44,059 nucleotides of DNA from an uncultured Muribaculaceae bacterium (GTDB lineage Bacteria; Bacteroidota; Bacteroidia; Bacteroidales; Muribaculaceae). This document shows positions 18,442-27,813 of this stretch, in pieces (position 1 is the stretch's first letter; every line of letters starts with the position of its first letter). The stretch lies in assembly GCA_905207535.1 (NCBI GenBank), contig CAJLLX010000004.1, positions 1 through 44,059 on the forward strand. The letters run 5' to 3'. Made by a program: the position numbers and the translations under genes. Under the pieces are notes generated by a model. The model had not been told where the DNA came from and did no database searches. It saw nothing but the letters and a program-made list of their open reading frames with translations.

Positions 18442-18752
18442 TCAAGGAATACTGCCGGTTAACACGGCATCATAATCCATGTTTTTTATTTGTAAAACAT
18501 TAGTGTAACTGTTGATTTTCCCAAACGGTAATATCAGTTTCTCAACAAGTCCATTATCGCCGATGACAGCCTTGCACGACCCATTATTAACATAGACCTG
18601 TCTTTGCTATAAGTCAGGGTAAAGAATACTCCGTCATGTACTTTTCCATCCGTGTAACATTCCTTGTACGATACAAGCAAATCGCCATCGTAGGTAATCT
18701 TTATGTTATCATAATCCTTAGACGATTTGATAGAGTCAAAAAGGATGGGAGG
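18442..18752 (-). pseudogene. Frameshifted, 5'-truncated gene remnant
   Basis: The minus strand reads as protein-like sequence in two frames. From about 18752 one frame gives ...IKITYDGDLLVSYKECY... to GVFFTLTYSKD near 18605. The neighbouring frame then continues RQVYVNNGSCKAVIGDNG... to DAVLTGSIP and a stop at 18442-18444. Each frame hits a stop if not switched near 18600, and the 5' end is cut by a TAA at 18753-18755. The DNA is AT-richer than its neighbours. The product resembles a small extracytoplasmic or hypothetical Bacteroidales protein, but I do not recognise the family. Confidence 0.55.
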
Positions 18753-18802
18753 TTAAGGAAGTTTAACGGGGAGGGGCGGGATGAGTAAAAGATGCATAAA
18801 GG

Positions 18803-18822
18803 GGGGTGAAAAGGGGTGAAAA
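18803..18822. repeat. 10-bp tandem repeat GGGGTGAAAA x2
   Basis: Two perfect adjacent copies (18803-18812, 18813-18822) in a purine-rich stretch upstream of the etfB promoter. The rest of 18753-18850 holds no gene that I can see. Confidence 0.7.
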
Positions 18823-18856
18823 CGGCCAAGTTTAGGCATATTTGACAAAGAAAGGC

Positions 18857-18887
18857 TTGGCAAAGCATGCAATTTTTAGTAACTTTG
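18857..18887 (+). promoter_or_regulatory. Bacteroidetes-type promoter of the etf-acyl-CoA dehydrogenase operon
   Basis: TTG at 18857-18859, 20 bp, then TAACTTTG at 18880-18887 followed by C. The etfB start is 95 bp downstream, so the mRNA has a sizeable leader. Confidence 0.75.
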
Positions 18888-18982
18888 CATGGTTGAAAAA
18901 TACGCTCGCGCGGCATTTTACAGATTGTAGCCGGGGAGCGTCCGATACTGACAATTCATAAATCAAACTTAATAGCAACATT

Positions 18983-19855
18983 ATGAGCTTAAACATCGTA
19001 GTTCTTGCCAAGCAGGTGCCCGACACCCGCAACGTAGGAAAAGATGCTATGAAGGAAGATGGCACCATCAACCGTGCGGCCCTGCCTGCCATCTTTAATC
19101 CTGAAGATCTGAACGCTCTGGAGCAGGCACTCCGGCTTAAAGATGCTAACCCCGGAAGCACCGTGACGATGCTCACCATGGGTCTGCCGCGTGCCGCAGA
19201 GGTTATCCGTGAAGCCATGTACCGTGGCGCCGACACCGGCATCGTGCTCACCGACCGTGCGCTCGGCGGTGCCGACACTCTGGCCACTTCTTACTCGCTC
19301 GCCCAGGCCATCAAGAAGATGGGCAAAGTGGACATCGTGCTGTGCGGTCGTCAGGCCATCGACGGCGACACCGCCCAGGTAGGTCCTCAGGTCGCCGAAA
19401 AGCTGGGAATGCCCCAGGTGACCTACGCAGAGAACATACTCGGCATCGCCGACGGCAAAATCACCATCGTGCGCCGTCTGGAGAGCGGTGTGGAGACCGT
19501 GAAGGCTCCTCTCCCATGCGTAGTGACCGTCAACGGCTCGGCCGCCGACTGCCGCCCCCGCAACGCCAAGCGTGTGATGCAATACAAATATGCAGTGTCT
19601 CCCTCGGAGAAGGAGAAGCTGTCGGACGAGCTCAAGGCTCTCACCGACAAGCGCCCGGGCCTCAACCTCCAGGAGTGGAGCGCCGCTTATGTGGAGGCCG
19701 ACCCCACGCAGATCGGTATGGCCGGTTCGCCCACCAAGGTTAAGGCAATAGAAAATGTGGTGTTCACGGCCAAAGAGTCGCTCCAGCTCGAGGACAACGA
19801 CGAGCAGATCGAGAATCTTGTGAAGACCCTGATTGCCAACCACACCATAGGGTAA
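18983..19855 (+). CDS. etfB: Electron transfer flavoprotein subunit beta
   Basis: Beta (FixA-type) subunit of the ETF heterodimer, which carries electrons between acyl-CoA dehydrogenases and other redox partners. The 290-residue sequence starts with the family pattern NIVVLAKQVPDTRNVG and has the adenine-nucleotide-binding region VDIVLCGRQAIDGDTAQVGP. The tail KVKAIENVVFTAKES is typical of the C-terminal arm that packs on the alpha subunit. It is longer than the ~255 residues of mitochondrial ETF beta, as in many anaerobes. It heads a three-gene operon with etfA 44 bp downstream. Confidence 0.93.
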   Translation: MSLNIVVLAKQVPDTRNVGKDAMKEDGTINRAALPAIFNPEDLNALEQALRLKDANPGSTVTMLTMGLPRAAEVIREAMYRGADTGIVLTDRALGGADTLATSYSLAQAIKKMGKVDIVLCGRQAIDGDTAQVGPQVAEKLGMPQVTYAENILGIADGKITIVRRLESGVETVKAPLPCVVTVNGSAADCRPRNAKRVMQYKYAVSPSEKEKLSDELKALTDKRPGLNLQEWSAAYVEADPTQIGMAGSPTKVKAIENVVFTAKESLQLEDNDEQIENLVKTLIANHTIG

Positions 19856-19899
19856 GAGTTCACTCACATCACATACATCCCAACAGCGAAAACAATATA

Positions 19900-20946
19900 A
19901 TGGACAATCAATATAAAATCGCAAACCAGAACAACGTAATCGTCTATTGCGAATACGATGAAGGCAAGGTGGCGGATGTGAGCCTCGAACTGCTCACCAA
20001 GGGCCGTCAGCTGGCCGACAAGCTCGGCGTGAAACTCGAGGCCCTCGTCATCGGCGACAAGCTCGACGGCATCGAGAATCAGCTCTTCCCCTACGGAGCC
20101 GACATGGTGTACAAGGTAGAAGATCCCCGTCTGTATCCCTACACCTCCAATCCCCACGCCGCAGTGCTCATCAAGCTCTTCAAGATGATCAAGCCCCAGG
20201 TGTGCCTCATGGGCGCCACCTGCATAGGCCGCGACCTCGGTCCGCGCGTCAGCTCGGCCCTCCATTCGGGTCTTACCGCCGACTGCACCGCCCTGGAGAT
20301 CGGCGACCACAAGGACCCCAAGACCGGCAAGGAGTACACCGATCTGCTCTATCAGATCCGTCCGGCCTTCGGCGGCAACATCGTGGCCACGATCGTCAAC
20401 CCCGACTGCCGTCCGCAGATGGCCACCGTGCGCGAAGGCGTGATGAAAAAGCAGGTGCTTGACCCCGCTTACAAGGGCGAGGTGACCAAGCTCGATGCCG
20501 ACTTCTTCGTAGATCCTTCGGAATATGTAGTGGAGATCATCGACCGCCATATAGCCAAGAGCAAAATCAACATCAAGAACGCTCCCATCATCGTGGCCGG
20601 CGGCTACGGCGTGGGCAGCAAGGAGGGCTTCGACCAGCTCTTCAAGCTCGCCGAGGTGCTCGGAGCCGAAGTAGGCGCCACCCGTGCGGCTGTAGATGCC
20701 GGATATGCCGAGCATGCACGCCAGATCGGCCAGACCGGCGTCACCGTGCGTCCGAAGCTCTACATAGCCTGCGGCATCTCGGGTCAGATCCAGCATATCG
20801 CCGGAATGAAGGAGAGTTCGATCATCATCTCCATCAACAACGACCCCAACGCTCCCATCAACTCTATCGCCGACTATGTGATCACCGGCAACTATGAGGA
20901 TGTGGTGCCCAAACTCATCAAGTATTACAAGAAAAACTCCAAGTAA
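19900..20946 (+). CDS. etfA: Electron transfer flavoprotein subunit alpha
   Basis: Alpha subunit of ETF, 348 residues, binding FAD through its C-terminal domain. That domain is clear: VAGGYGVGSKEGFDQL, GATRAAVDAGYA, QIGQTGVTVRPKLYIACGIS, and the closing SIIISINNDPNAPINSIADY. The N-terminal half (IVYCEYDEGKVADVSLELL) is the domain that pairs with EtfB. It sits between etfB and an acyl-CoA dehydrogenase only 8 bp downstream, so the three products should work together. Whether this ETF is of the electron-bifurcating type cannot be decided by eye. Confidence 0.94.
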   Translation: MDNQYKIANQNNVIVYCEYDEGKVADVSLELLTKGRQLADKLGVKLEALVIGDKLDGIENQLFPYGADMVYKVEDPRLYPYTSNPHAAVLIKLFKMIKPQVCLMGATCIGRDLGPRVSSALHSGLTADCTALEIGDHKDPKTGKEYTDLLYQIRPAFGGNIVATIVNPDCRPQMATVREGVMKKQVLDPAYKGEVTKLDADFFVDPSEYVVEIIDRHIAKSKINIKNAPIIVAGGYGVGSKEGFDQLFKLAEVLGAEVGATRAAVDAGYAEHARQIGQTGVTVRPKLYIACGISGQIQHIAGMKESSIIISINNDPNAPINSIADYVITGNYEDVVPKLIKYYKKNSK

Positions 20947-20954
20947 GCACAGCC

Positions 20955-22511
20955 ATGGCTAATTTCTATACTGACAATCCCGATCTTAAACTTCACCTCC
21001 AGCATCCCCTGATGCGGAAGATTGTGGCTCTGAAAGAGCGCGACTTCGCCGATGCGGAGAAGTTTGACTACGCGCCGCTCAACTACGACGACGCCATGGA
21101 CAACTACAACCGCGTGCTCGAGATTGTGGGCGAGCTTTGCGGCACCACCATCGCCGACAACGCCGCCGACGTGGACCACGACGGTCCGACAGTGGCCAAC
21201 GGCCGTGTCACCTACGCTCCCGGCACCCAGGAGAATCTGGCCGCCTGCCGCAAGGCCGGCCTGATGGGCATGGCAATGCCCCGCCGCTTCGGTGGTCTCA
21301 ACTTCCCCATCACCCCCTACATCATGGCAGCCGACATCGTGAGCCGCGCCGACACCGGCTTCGAGAACCTCTGGGGTCTGCAGGACTGCGCCGAAACGCT
21401 CTATGAGTTCGGCTCGGAGGATCAGCGCGAGCGCTTCATCCCCCGCGTCTGCGCCGGCGAGACCATGTCGATGGACCTCACGGAGCCCGACGCCGGATCG
21501 GACCTCCAGTCGGTGATGCTAAAAGCCACCGAGCAGCCCGACGGCACATGGCTGCTCAACGGTGTGAAGCGCTTCATCACCAACGGCGACGCCGACATCC
21601 ATCTGGTGCTGGCCCGCTCGGAGAGCGGCACCAAGGACGGCCGCGGCCTGTCGATGTTCATCTACGACAAGCGCCAGGGCGGTGTGAATGTACGCCGCAT
21701 CGAGAATAAGCTCGGCATCAAGGGTTCGCCCACATGCGAGCTTGTATACAAGAATGCTAAAGCCGAGCTTTGCGGCTCGCGCCGTCTGGGCCTCATCAAG
21801 TATGTGATGGCACTGATGAACGGCGCCCGCCTGGGCATCGCCGCCCAGAGCGTGGGCGTCAGCGAGATCGCCTACCGTGAGGCCGAGGCTTACGCCAAAG
21901 ACCGCAAGCAGTTTGGCAAGGCCATCATCGAGTTCCCCGCAGTGCAGGAGATTCTGGCCAACATGAAGGCCAAGCTCGACGCTTCGCGCTGCCTCCTCTA
22001 CGAGACCGCCCGCTACGTCGACCTCTACAAAGCCTACGAGGATATCGCCCGCGAACGCTCGCTCACTCCCGACGAGCGCAAGGAGATGAAGCTCTACAAC
22101 AAATTTGCCGACGCCTGCACTCCTCTGGCCAAGGGCCTGACCAGCGAATACTGCAACCAGAACGCTTACGACTGCATCCAGATCCACGGCGGCTCGGGCT
22201 TCATGAAGGACTATGCCTGCGAGCGCGTATACCGCGACGCACGCATCACCTCGATCTACGAAGGCACCACCCAGCTGCAGGTGGTAGCCGCCATCCGCCA
22301 CGTGATGACCGGCACCTACTCGCAGCTCGTAGCCGAATATGCTCAGATGGAGATCTCCGACGAGCTTCAGGCTCAGAAGACGATCGTTGAGGGTCTGTTC
22401 CGCCAGTACGAGGATGCAGTGAAGCATGTACACGAGGTGAACAACCCCGAATACACCGACTTCATGGCCCGTCACCTTGCGGAGCTTTCAGCAAGCAGGG
22501 TGATGAGCTAG
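20955..22511 (+). CDS. Acyl-CoA dehydrogenase, cut short by an in-frame TAG
   Basis: FAD enzyme that oxidises an acyl-CoA and passes electrons to the ETF encoded just upstream. Conserved parts include MDLTEPDAGSDLQSVML (flavin/substrate region), RFITNGDADIHLVLARSE, GIKGSPTCELVY and, near the active-site end, QIHGGSGFMKDYACERVYRDAR followed by IYEGTTQLQ. The reading frame stops at TAG 22509-22511 after 518 residues. The same frame then stays open for 49 codons with the codon usage of the gene and ends at TGA 22659-22661, which would give 568 residues, about what I recall for Bacteroidetes homologues. The catalytic domains lie before the TAG, so a truncated enzyme might still fold. Start ATG 20955 is 8 bp after etfA. 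Confidence 0.88.
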   Translation: MANFYTDNPDLKLHLQHPLMRKIVALKERDFADAEKFDYAPLNYDDAMDNYNRVLEIVGELCGTTIADNAADVDHDGPTVANGRVTYAPGTQENLAACRKAGLMGMAMPRRFGGLNFPITPYIMAADIVSRADTGFENLWGLQDCAETLYEFGSEDQRERFIPRVCAGETMSMDLTEPDAGSDLQSVMLKATEQPDGTWLLNGVKRFITNGDADIHLVLARSESGTKDGRGLSMFIYDKRQGGVNVRRIENKLGIKGSPTCELVYKNAKAELCGSRRLGLIKYVMALMNGARLGIAAQSVGVSEIAYREAEAYAKDRKQFGKAIIEFPAVQEILANMKAKLDASRCLLYETARYVDLYKAYEDIARERSLTPDERKEMKLYNKFADACTPLAKGLTSEYCNQNAYDCIQIHGGSGFMKDYACERVYRDARITSIYEGTTQLQVVAAIRHVMTGTYSQLVAEYAQMEISDELQAQKTIVEGLFRQYEDAVKHVHEVNNPEYTDFMARHLAELSASRVMS

Positions 22512-22661
22512 CTGCTCATGAGCGACGCCACCCGCTACAACAGCGCTTCGCTCACCCGCAGCGCAAAGGTATATGTCAACCTTGCCGCCGCCAACGTAGC
22601 CAAGAACGCCGCCATCATCTCGTCGGTCACCCCCGAGACCATGGCCGTATACAACGCCTGA
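22512..22661 (+). pseudogene. Detached C-terminal segment of the acyl-CoA dehydrogenase
   Basis: In-frame continuation after TAG 22509-22511: LLMSDATRYNSASLTRSAKV... ending AVYNA and TGA. By my recollection family members read MGYLLLNDA where this gene has MS-stop-LLMSDA, so the TAG stands where a Tyr codon would be expected; TAC or TAT to TAG is a single change. Sequencing error, a true nonsense mutation or readthrough are all possible. Confidence 0.7.
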
Positions 22662-22702
22662 TCCGCGCCTAATCCAATTTAGCGCTTACAGATACCGCCA
22701 TC

Positions 22703-22738
22703 GCAGCGCGCTGTGCCCCCACCGGCACAGCGCGCTGC
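22703..22738 (+). terminator. Stem-loop terminating the etf operon
   Basis: Perfect 15-bp stem GCAGCGCGCTGTGCC (22703-22717) with 22724-22738 around a 6-nt CCCACC loop, 41 bp after the TGA that ends the extended dehydrogenase frame. Only a weak T tail follows. Its place just beyond the extended frame fits with that frame having been the original gene. Confidence 0.6.
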
Positions 22739-22819
22739 AGTGCGTTTACACATATCACTTTTGCCGGCGCTTCCAATTACAAAAATCAGCTTTTGCAATC
22801 AAACATTCGCCTTCGTTCA

Positions 22820-22849
22820 TTGCCTTTTGCAAAAATTTTACTATTTTTG
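22820..22849 (+). promoter_or_regulatory. Promoter of the restriction-modification genes
   Basis: TTG at 22820-22822, 19 bp, then TATTTTTG at 22842-22849. It lies 59 bp before the first restriction-modification gene and inside the AT-rich section. Confidence 0.65.
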
Positions 22850-22908
22850 TGATAGTAAATGCCTCTAATTTGCCTATCACCACATCCGGACATCAATAAC
22901 CATCGGCT

Positions 22909-25767
22909 ATGTTCTATAAAATAATAGAGAAGAAAAGAAATGAATGGCTCAGTTCTGCTGATTGCGTCGTTTCTGACCTTATATCCTATATTGAACGTCA
23001 GCACAAGATGCGTGATGCACAGATTGAATCGATCAAAACATATCTCTTCCTGAAAATTGAATGTGAGAACCGGCCTTTGTGGGAATTGGTTGCCTCCGGT
23101 AAGTTCAATACCACCAATGTTGATCAATTAGAGGTGAACAAGGCCACCAGAGATACGCTGGCATCGAATCAGGCGGCTTTGGCGTTGTGGGAATATGCAT
23201 CTCAACTCGATGAAAAAAGCAATATCTATTGCCCTGAAATCATAAATGCGATAAAAAAGTCACCATCGTCAATTGATTATGTCGGTGTAATCAAAAGCTT
23301 GTTTTTCAATGTAAGTTATCCCGACTACCTTTTCAGCATACCCATGGGAGCCGGCAAAACTTATCTTATGGCAGCTCTTATATACCTGAATCTGTATTTT
23401 GCCATTACCGAGCCCGACAATCCCATATTTGCACACAACTTCATCCTGTTTGTTCCCTCCGGGTTGAAATCCTCCATTGTCCCAAGTCTGAGGGATATAC
23501 AAAATTTCAACCCTCTGTGGATTTTGCCCGACCCGGTGGCATCGCGGTTGAAAAACATGATTCAATACGAATGGCTTCAGGAATCTTCATCTGCCTCAAA
23601 AAGCAATCTTGTAAAGAATCCCAATGCCCGCAAAATCAGTATTCACACCGCCAACCGCAACCTGATGGGTTTAGTTGCCGTGACAAATGCCGAAAAGGTA
23701 ATTCTTGATAGGGTTGACAACAATTTCAATATCGACCAATCTTTGTTAAACTCGCTTTCGGAGGAGGAGCGGAAGGAGTATGAGGCAACAATGCAGGCAA
23801 ATGAATTGAGGGAACAAATCGGCCTGATACCAGGCTTATGTATCCTCATAGATGAGGTTCATCATGCAAGCGATGACCAAAAGCTACGCCGTGTTGTCAA
23901 CAAATGGATGCAGCAGAGCAACTTCAACTCTGTGCTTGGCTTTTCAGGAACACCCAATATGGACCCTCCTGCAAAGATTCAGGTGACAGAAGATTTGAGC
24001 ATCAAATGCAAGCAGTATACCAATGTAGTCACATTCTATCCGCTTATCAGGGGTATCGGTAATTTTCTCAAAATACCGGTTGTACGCCATTCCAACCTCG
24101 ATTCGCCGGAAATCATCAGGAGAGGGCTTCACGAGTTTTTCGACGAATATGCCGATACGGTTTATTCCGACGGCGCTTCTGCGAAAGTAGCAGTTTATGC
24201 ACCCTCCATTGCTGCGCTCGAGGAGGAGGTGTACCCCGAAGCATACGCAATTTGCACGGAATTAGGGATCAATCCTACCGAGGCTATTTTAAAATACCAT
24301 AAGGGTAACGCCTCATACAAAGTAGATGAAGATGCTCAGTTTGAGTTCTCCACGCTTGACCTGCCAACTTCAAAAAAGAGGATTATTCTCCTTGTAGGCA
24401 TTGGCCGTGAAGGATGGAATTGCAAAAGTCTTACAGGCGTAATCCTGTCTCAGCGCAACTCCTGCCCTCAGAATATGGTATTGCAAATCAGCTGTCGCTG
24501 TCTGCGCGAAGTTGACAATGCCCATAGAGAGACTGCATTGATCTGGCTAAATAAATTCAATGCCGACAAACTCAACCAGCAGTTGCAGGAACAGCAATAC
24601 ACCAACATTAGTGAATTTGGCAGCAAGCGGCCCGAAGATTTAGTGACCCTTCACAGGTATGACAGGACTAAAAAACTAAAGCTTCCCGAGATAGACTATT
24701 ATCAGATAATAATCAATTACATACCGTCGGAGGAAAGAAACATTCCGAATATCTCGGAATATCTTAGGTCGTATCAGCCGCCATCGGTTGAAACAACAAT
24801 CATTTATACCCAAAGCTTTGATCTCTCCGATTCGGCCTCAGAAAGCACAGAGGGAGGCAATACCCGCAAAATTGCTAATTTCCGATTATGGATTGACCTG
24901 ATTGTCAAGGAAAGTTTTGGACTTTTGCCTGTGGGTGAACTACTCGCATACGAGACCGAACTCAAAAATCTGTTTGAAAAAATCACTCTCTCCGACAACA
25001 ATAATTGCAAAGTCTACAACACTACAATCGACCAGCGCAGAGTACGCTCCGATATCAGAAATTGTTTCGCTCAGCGGCGTAAATTTGATATTTCTCAAGA
25101 CTATGTCTATGAGAAAGCATCGTTGCTTAAAGCGGACACCCTTACGCCTCTGATCGAAGTAAACAAATCGGCGCTTTATTCTCCTTCAGAGAAAAAGGTG
25201 CAGGAGATTGTGGCTATGGATAATCAAGTTGCGCCCACAACGATTTCGGAGGAAACCAGAAATTATCTGATAGCACATGGTTATCCTCTACCTGAGGTGG
25301 AAAAATCCATAATCGACCGCACATATCATTATCTCCCTTATCACCTTGACAGCACGCTGGAAAAGGAGTATCTTGAAGGCGTAATAAATCATCTCAAATC
25401 CAAAGAGGGTGTCGAGTTTTACTACAATGGTGATGAGACTCTTACTAATTTCAGAATTAGATGCTATGCCATACATGGCTCTACCTGGAAATTGCTTGAC
25501 GAGAATTATTATCCCGACTTCATAATGCTTACCCGCAAACCCGACAATTCAATCAATAAAATATTGATTATAGAAACGAAAGGGGCAGGATTTGCAGCAA
25601 AATTTGAGCCGCGAAAACAATTTATGGACAATGTTTTCGTAAAACTTAATAATGAAAAATTCGGTCGCGAACGCTTCAGTTTTCTCTACATTGAAGACAC
25701 TCTTAAAACCGATGAGGAGCGTATTCGCAAAACGGCTGACGCAATCGATGCATTTCTGCTAAACTAA
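22909..25767 (+). CDS. Type III-like restriction enzyme, helicase-nuclease (Res) subunit
   Basis: Restriction subunit of 952 residues combining a superfamily 2 ATPase with a nuclease. Helicase motif I is MGAGKT (146-151), motif II DEVH (315-318, followed by HASDD), motif III SGTP (346-349) and a motif VI-like QISCRCLR (about 526-533). The C-terminal ~90 residues hold a PD-(D/E)xK nuclease core: D870 in YYPDFIML, then E889-T-K891 in LIIETKG. This domain order (SF2 helicase, then a C-terminal PD-(D/E)xK) is that of type III Res proteins. The methyltransferase gene starts 7 bp after its stop, so translation is probably coupled. Base composition is clearly AT-richer than the flanking operons. A phage-defence role is inferred. 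A solitary helicase-nuclease of another defence class is less likely given the Mod partner. Confidence 0.85.
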   Translation: MFYKIIEKKRNEWLSSADCVVSDLISYIERQHKMRDAQIESIKTYLFLKIECENRPLWELVASGKFNTTNVDQLEVNKATRDTLASNQAALALWEYASQLDEKSNIYCPEIINAIKKSPSSIDYVGVIKSLFFNVSYPDYLFSIPMGAGKTYLMAALIYLNLYFAITEPDNPIFAHNFILFVPSGLKSSIVPSLRDIQNFNPLWILPDPVASRLKNMIQYEWLQESSSASKSNLVKNPNARKISIHTANRNLMGLVAVTNAEKVILDRVDNNFNIDQSLLNSLSEEERKEYEATMQANELREQIGLIPGLCILIDEVHHASDDQKLRRVVNKWMQQSNFNSVLGFSGTPNMDPPAKIQVTEDLSIKCKQYTNVVTFYPLIRGIGNFLKIPVVRHSNLDSPEIIRRGLHEFFDEYADTVYSDGASAKVAVYAPSIAALEEEVYPEAYAICTELGINPTEAILKYHKGNASYKVDEDAQFEFSTLDLPTSKKRIILLVGIGREGWNCKSLTGVILSQRNSCPQNMVLQISCRCLREVDNAHRETALIWLNKFNADKLNQQLQEQQYTNISEFGSKRPEDLVTLHRYDRTKKLKLPEIDYYQIIINYIPSEERNIPNISEYLRSYQPPSVETTIIYTQSFDLSDSASESTEGGNTRKIANFRLWIDLIVKESFGLLPVGELLAYETELKNLFEKITLSDNNNCKVYNTTIDQRRVRSDIRNCFAQRRKFDISQDYVYEKASLLKADTLTPLIEVNKSALYSPSEKKVQEIVAMDNQVAPTTISEETRNYLIAHGYPLPEVEKSIIDRTYHYLPYHLDSTLEKEYLEGVINHLKSKEGVEFYYNGDETLTNFRIRCYAIHGSTWKLLDENYYPDFIMLTRKPDNSINKILIIETKGAGFAAKFEPRKQFMDNVFVKLNNEKFGRERFSFLYIEDTLKTDEERIRKTADAIDAFLLN

Positions 25768-25774
25768 TAAAGCT

Positions 25775-27802
25775 ATGGCTATAAAATACGTCCCATATTT
25801 TCCAACTACCGTATCCGGACAGGCTGTGCTTGACAACTTTGTCCGTACTCAGCGCATACTTAAATATCGGGAAAGCGATAAAGTTGCTGAGCGCATAGTT
25901 CGCGGCATGCCGCTCTATGAGGTTACGGAAACAGGGCATGTCGGAGAAGGCAACTCCGACAATATGATCATCCATGGCGAATGTGTATCGGCATGTGCGT
26001 ATCTGATAGAGCAAGGTATACAGGTAGATTTGGTTTACATAGACCCGCCCTTTGCCAGCGGTGCAGACTATGCCAAGAAAGTGTACATCCGCAGGAATCC
26101 TCTCGTAGCCAAAGCGCTCAAACAGGCCGAGCAGGAGCTTGACGACGATGAGCTGAAGGCTTTTGAGGAGAAAATGTATGGCGACATCTGGGACAAGGAG
26201 AAATATCTCAACTGGATGTACGAAAATCTCATGGCTATCCGCTCGGTGATGAGTGAGAATGCCTCTATCTATGTGCATCTTGATTACCATATAGGCCACT
26301 ATGTAAAGATTCTTCTTGATGAGATTTTCGGCGAAGATAATTTCAGAAATGAAATCATCTGGAAAAGACGAGGAGGAACGTTGAACAATTACAAGGTGTT
26401 CGGGCAACAAACTGATACGATTTTTTTGTATTCAAAGAACGAGGACTACGTATTCAATATTCAAAAAACCAGAGAGAGTCAGGATGCGCTGGATTATATA
26501 AAAGAACGGTTTATATATGATGACGGAGATGGACGCCTTTATAGTCGTGATCCTATAACAAATCCCTCGTCTTCACCAACACCTTCGCTTATATATGACT
26601 ATAAAGGGTATAAATCACCGGCTAAAGGTTGGGCTTTTTCATATGCGACTATGAAGCAATGGGATGAAGCCGGCAGACTATACTTTCCCAAAGATAAAAG
26701 TCAGCGTATCCGAAGAAAAACATTTCTTGATGAATATGAAGGGCAACCTATTCAAAACCTTTGGACTGATATTTTCGTTATCAACTCTCAAGCAAAAGAA
26801 AGTTTTGATTATGCCACACAAAAGCCGGAGGCGCTTCTTGAACGTATCATAAAAGCAAGCAGCAATGAAGGAATGGTAGTTGCCGACTTCTTTGGTGGTA
26901 GCGGCGTGACAGCTGCGGTTGCTGACAAATTAGGACGTAAGTTCATCCACGCTGATATTAATATCAACAGCATTCAGACGGCACGTGACCGTCTTAAAGC
27001 CAATGGAGCAAGTTTCTCCGTCAGAAAAGTTCAAGATGGCGTTACGCTCTACCGCAATCCTGTTCAGACAAAAGATGTAATCACCCGCATCATCCCCGGA
27101 CTTCGCGTAGATCCGACCATAGGCACTATGTGGATTGGTAGCATCATGGACTCAAAATACGGTTCATCACCGGTCTACGTGCCCGATCTGATGGATTCGT
27201 CGTCAAGAGTGCTCGACATTGTCACCCTCAACCGCATCATTAATGATGCCATGCCTCAGGTGTCTCCTACTCCTAAACGGGTCATTGTTTATTATATCGA
27301 TATTATCGACCGTCAACAGCTCGATGAGTTTATCAAGGCTAACAACGATACAGTAATAGAAATAGAGCTCCGTGACCTGAAAGAGATTCTCGACAATGTC
27401 ATCCTACAGGACAAAGTAGAATACACCGTCAGCGAAAACCCGTCCGACCTTATCAACGCCTTCACGGTAAGCATCACTCGCTTCTACAGCGACCGTGTCA
27501 GCCATAAGATCAGCGAGTTCAATCAGAAATCAGCTGTAAGCGCCAAGAAATCATACAAACCAATCGAACTTAGCGAAGAGGGTCTTGAGGCTATTGAGAT
27601 GGTAGCTCTCGACTGCACAAATGCTGATGAAGATGCTCCCTGGCACAGCGATTCGGAGATTAAGATAGAAAAAGACAGCACCGTCACTATCAACGGTCGC
27701 AAGACCTCCGATTTCTGGGATGGGAAGATACATGCTGTTTCCAAGCCCCTGCGAATGATGATACGCAATATTTGCGGCGATGAAACAAAAATCGTCCTAT
27801 AA
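25775..27802 (+). CDS. Type III-like site-specific DNA-methyltransferase (Mod) subunit
   Basis: Probable N6-adenine DNA methyltransferase of 675 residues that modifies and recognises the target site for the system. Motif IV is DPPF (90-93) in LVYIDPPFASG, and motif I FGGSG lies much later (373-377) in VADFFGGSGVTAAVADKLG. The order IV, target-recognition region, I defines the beta class used by type III Mod. The region between them (about 190-340) should contain the specificity domain. A ~270-residue C-terminal part after motif I is beyond the methylase core and probably contacts Res. The F in DPPF instead of DPPY is a tolerated variant. It ends 11 bp before a strong terminator and has the same AT-rich composition as the Res gene. 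Target sequence unknown. Confidence 0.87.
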   Translation: MAIKYVPYFPTTVSGQAVLDNFVRTQRILKYRESDKVAERIVRGMPLYEVTETGHVGEGNSDNMIIHGECVSACAYLIEQGIQVDLVYIDPPFASGADYAKKVYIRRNPLVAKALKQAEQELDDDELKAFEEKMYGDIWDKEKYLNWMYENLMAIRSVMSENASIYVHLDYHIGHYVKILLDEIFGEDNFRNEIIWKRRGGTLNNYKVFGQQTDTIFLYSKNEDYVFNIQKTRESQDALDYIKERFIYDDGDGRLYSRDPITNPSSSPTPSLIYDYKGYKSPAKGWAFSYATMKQWDEAGRLYFPKDKSQRIRRKTFLDEYEGQPIQNLWTDIFVINSQAKESFDYATQKPEALLERIIKASSNEGMVVADFFGGSGVTAAVADKLGRKFIHADININSIQTARDRLKANGASFSVRKVQDGVTLYRNPVQTKDVITRIIPGLRVDPTIGTMWIGSIMDSKYGSSPVYVPDLMDSSSRVLDIVTLNRIINDAMPQVSPTPKRVIVYYIDIIDRQQLDEFIKANNDTVIEIELRDLKEILDNVILQDKVEYTVSENPSDLINAFTVSITRFYSDRVSHKISEFNQKSAVSAKKSYKPIELSEEGLEAIEMVALDCTNADEDAPWHSDSEIKIEKDSTVTINGRKTSDFWDGKIHAVSKPLRMMIRNICGDETKIVL

Positions 27803-27813
27803 AACAACCTTTT

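Noticed and set aside
22909..27802. BREX, DISARM or type I system instead of type III
   Set aside because: No PglZ, BrxC, DrmA-like or HsdS gene is present, and the Res/Mod domain order fits type III with only two genes.
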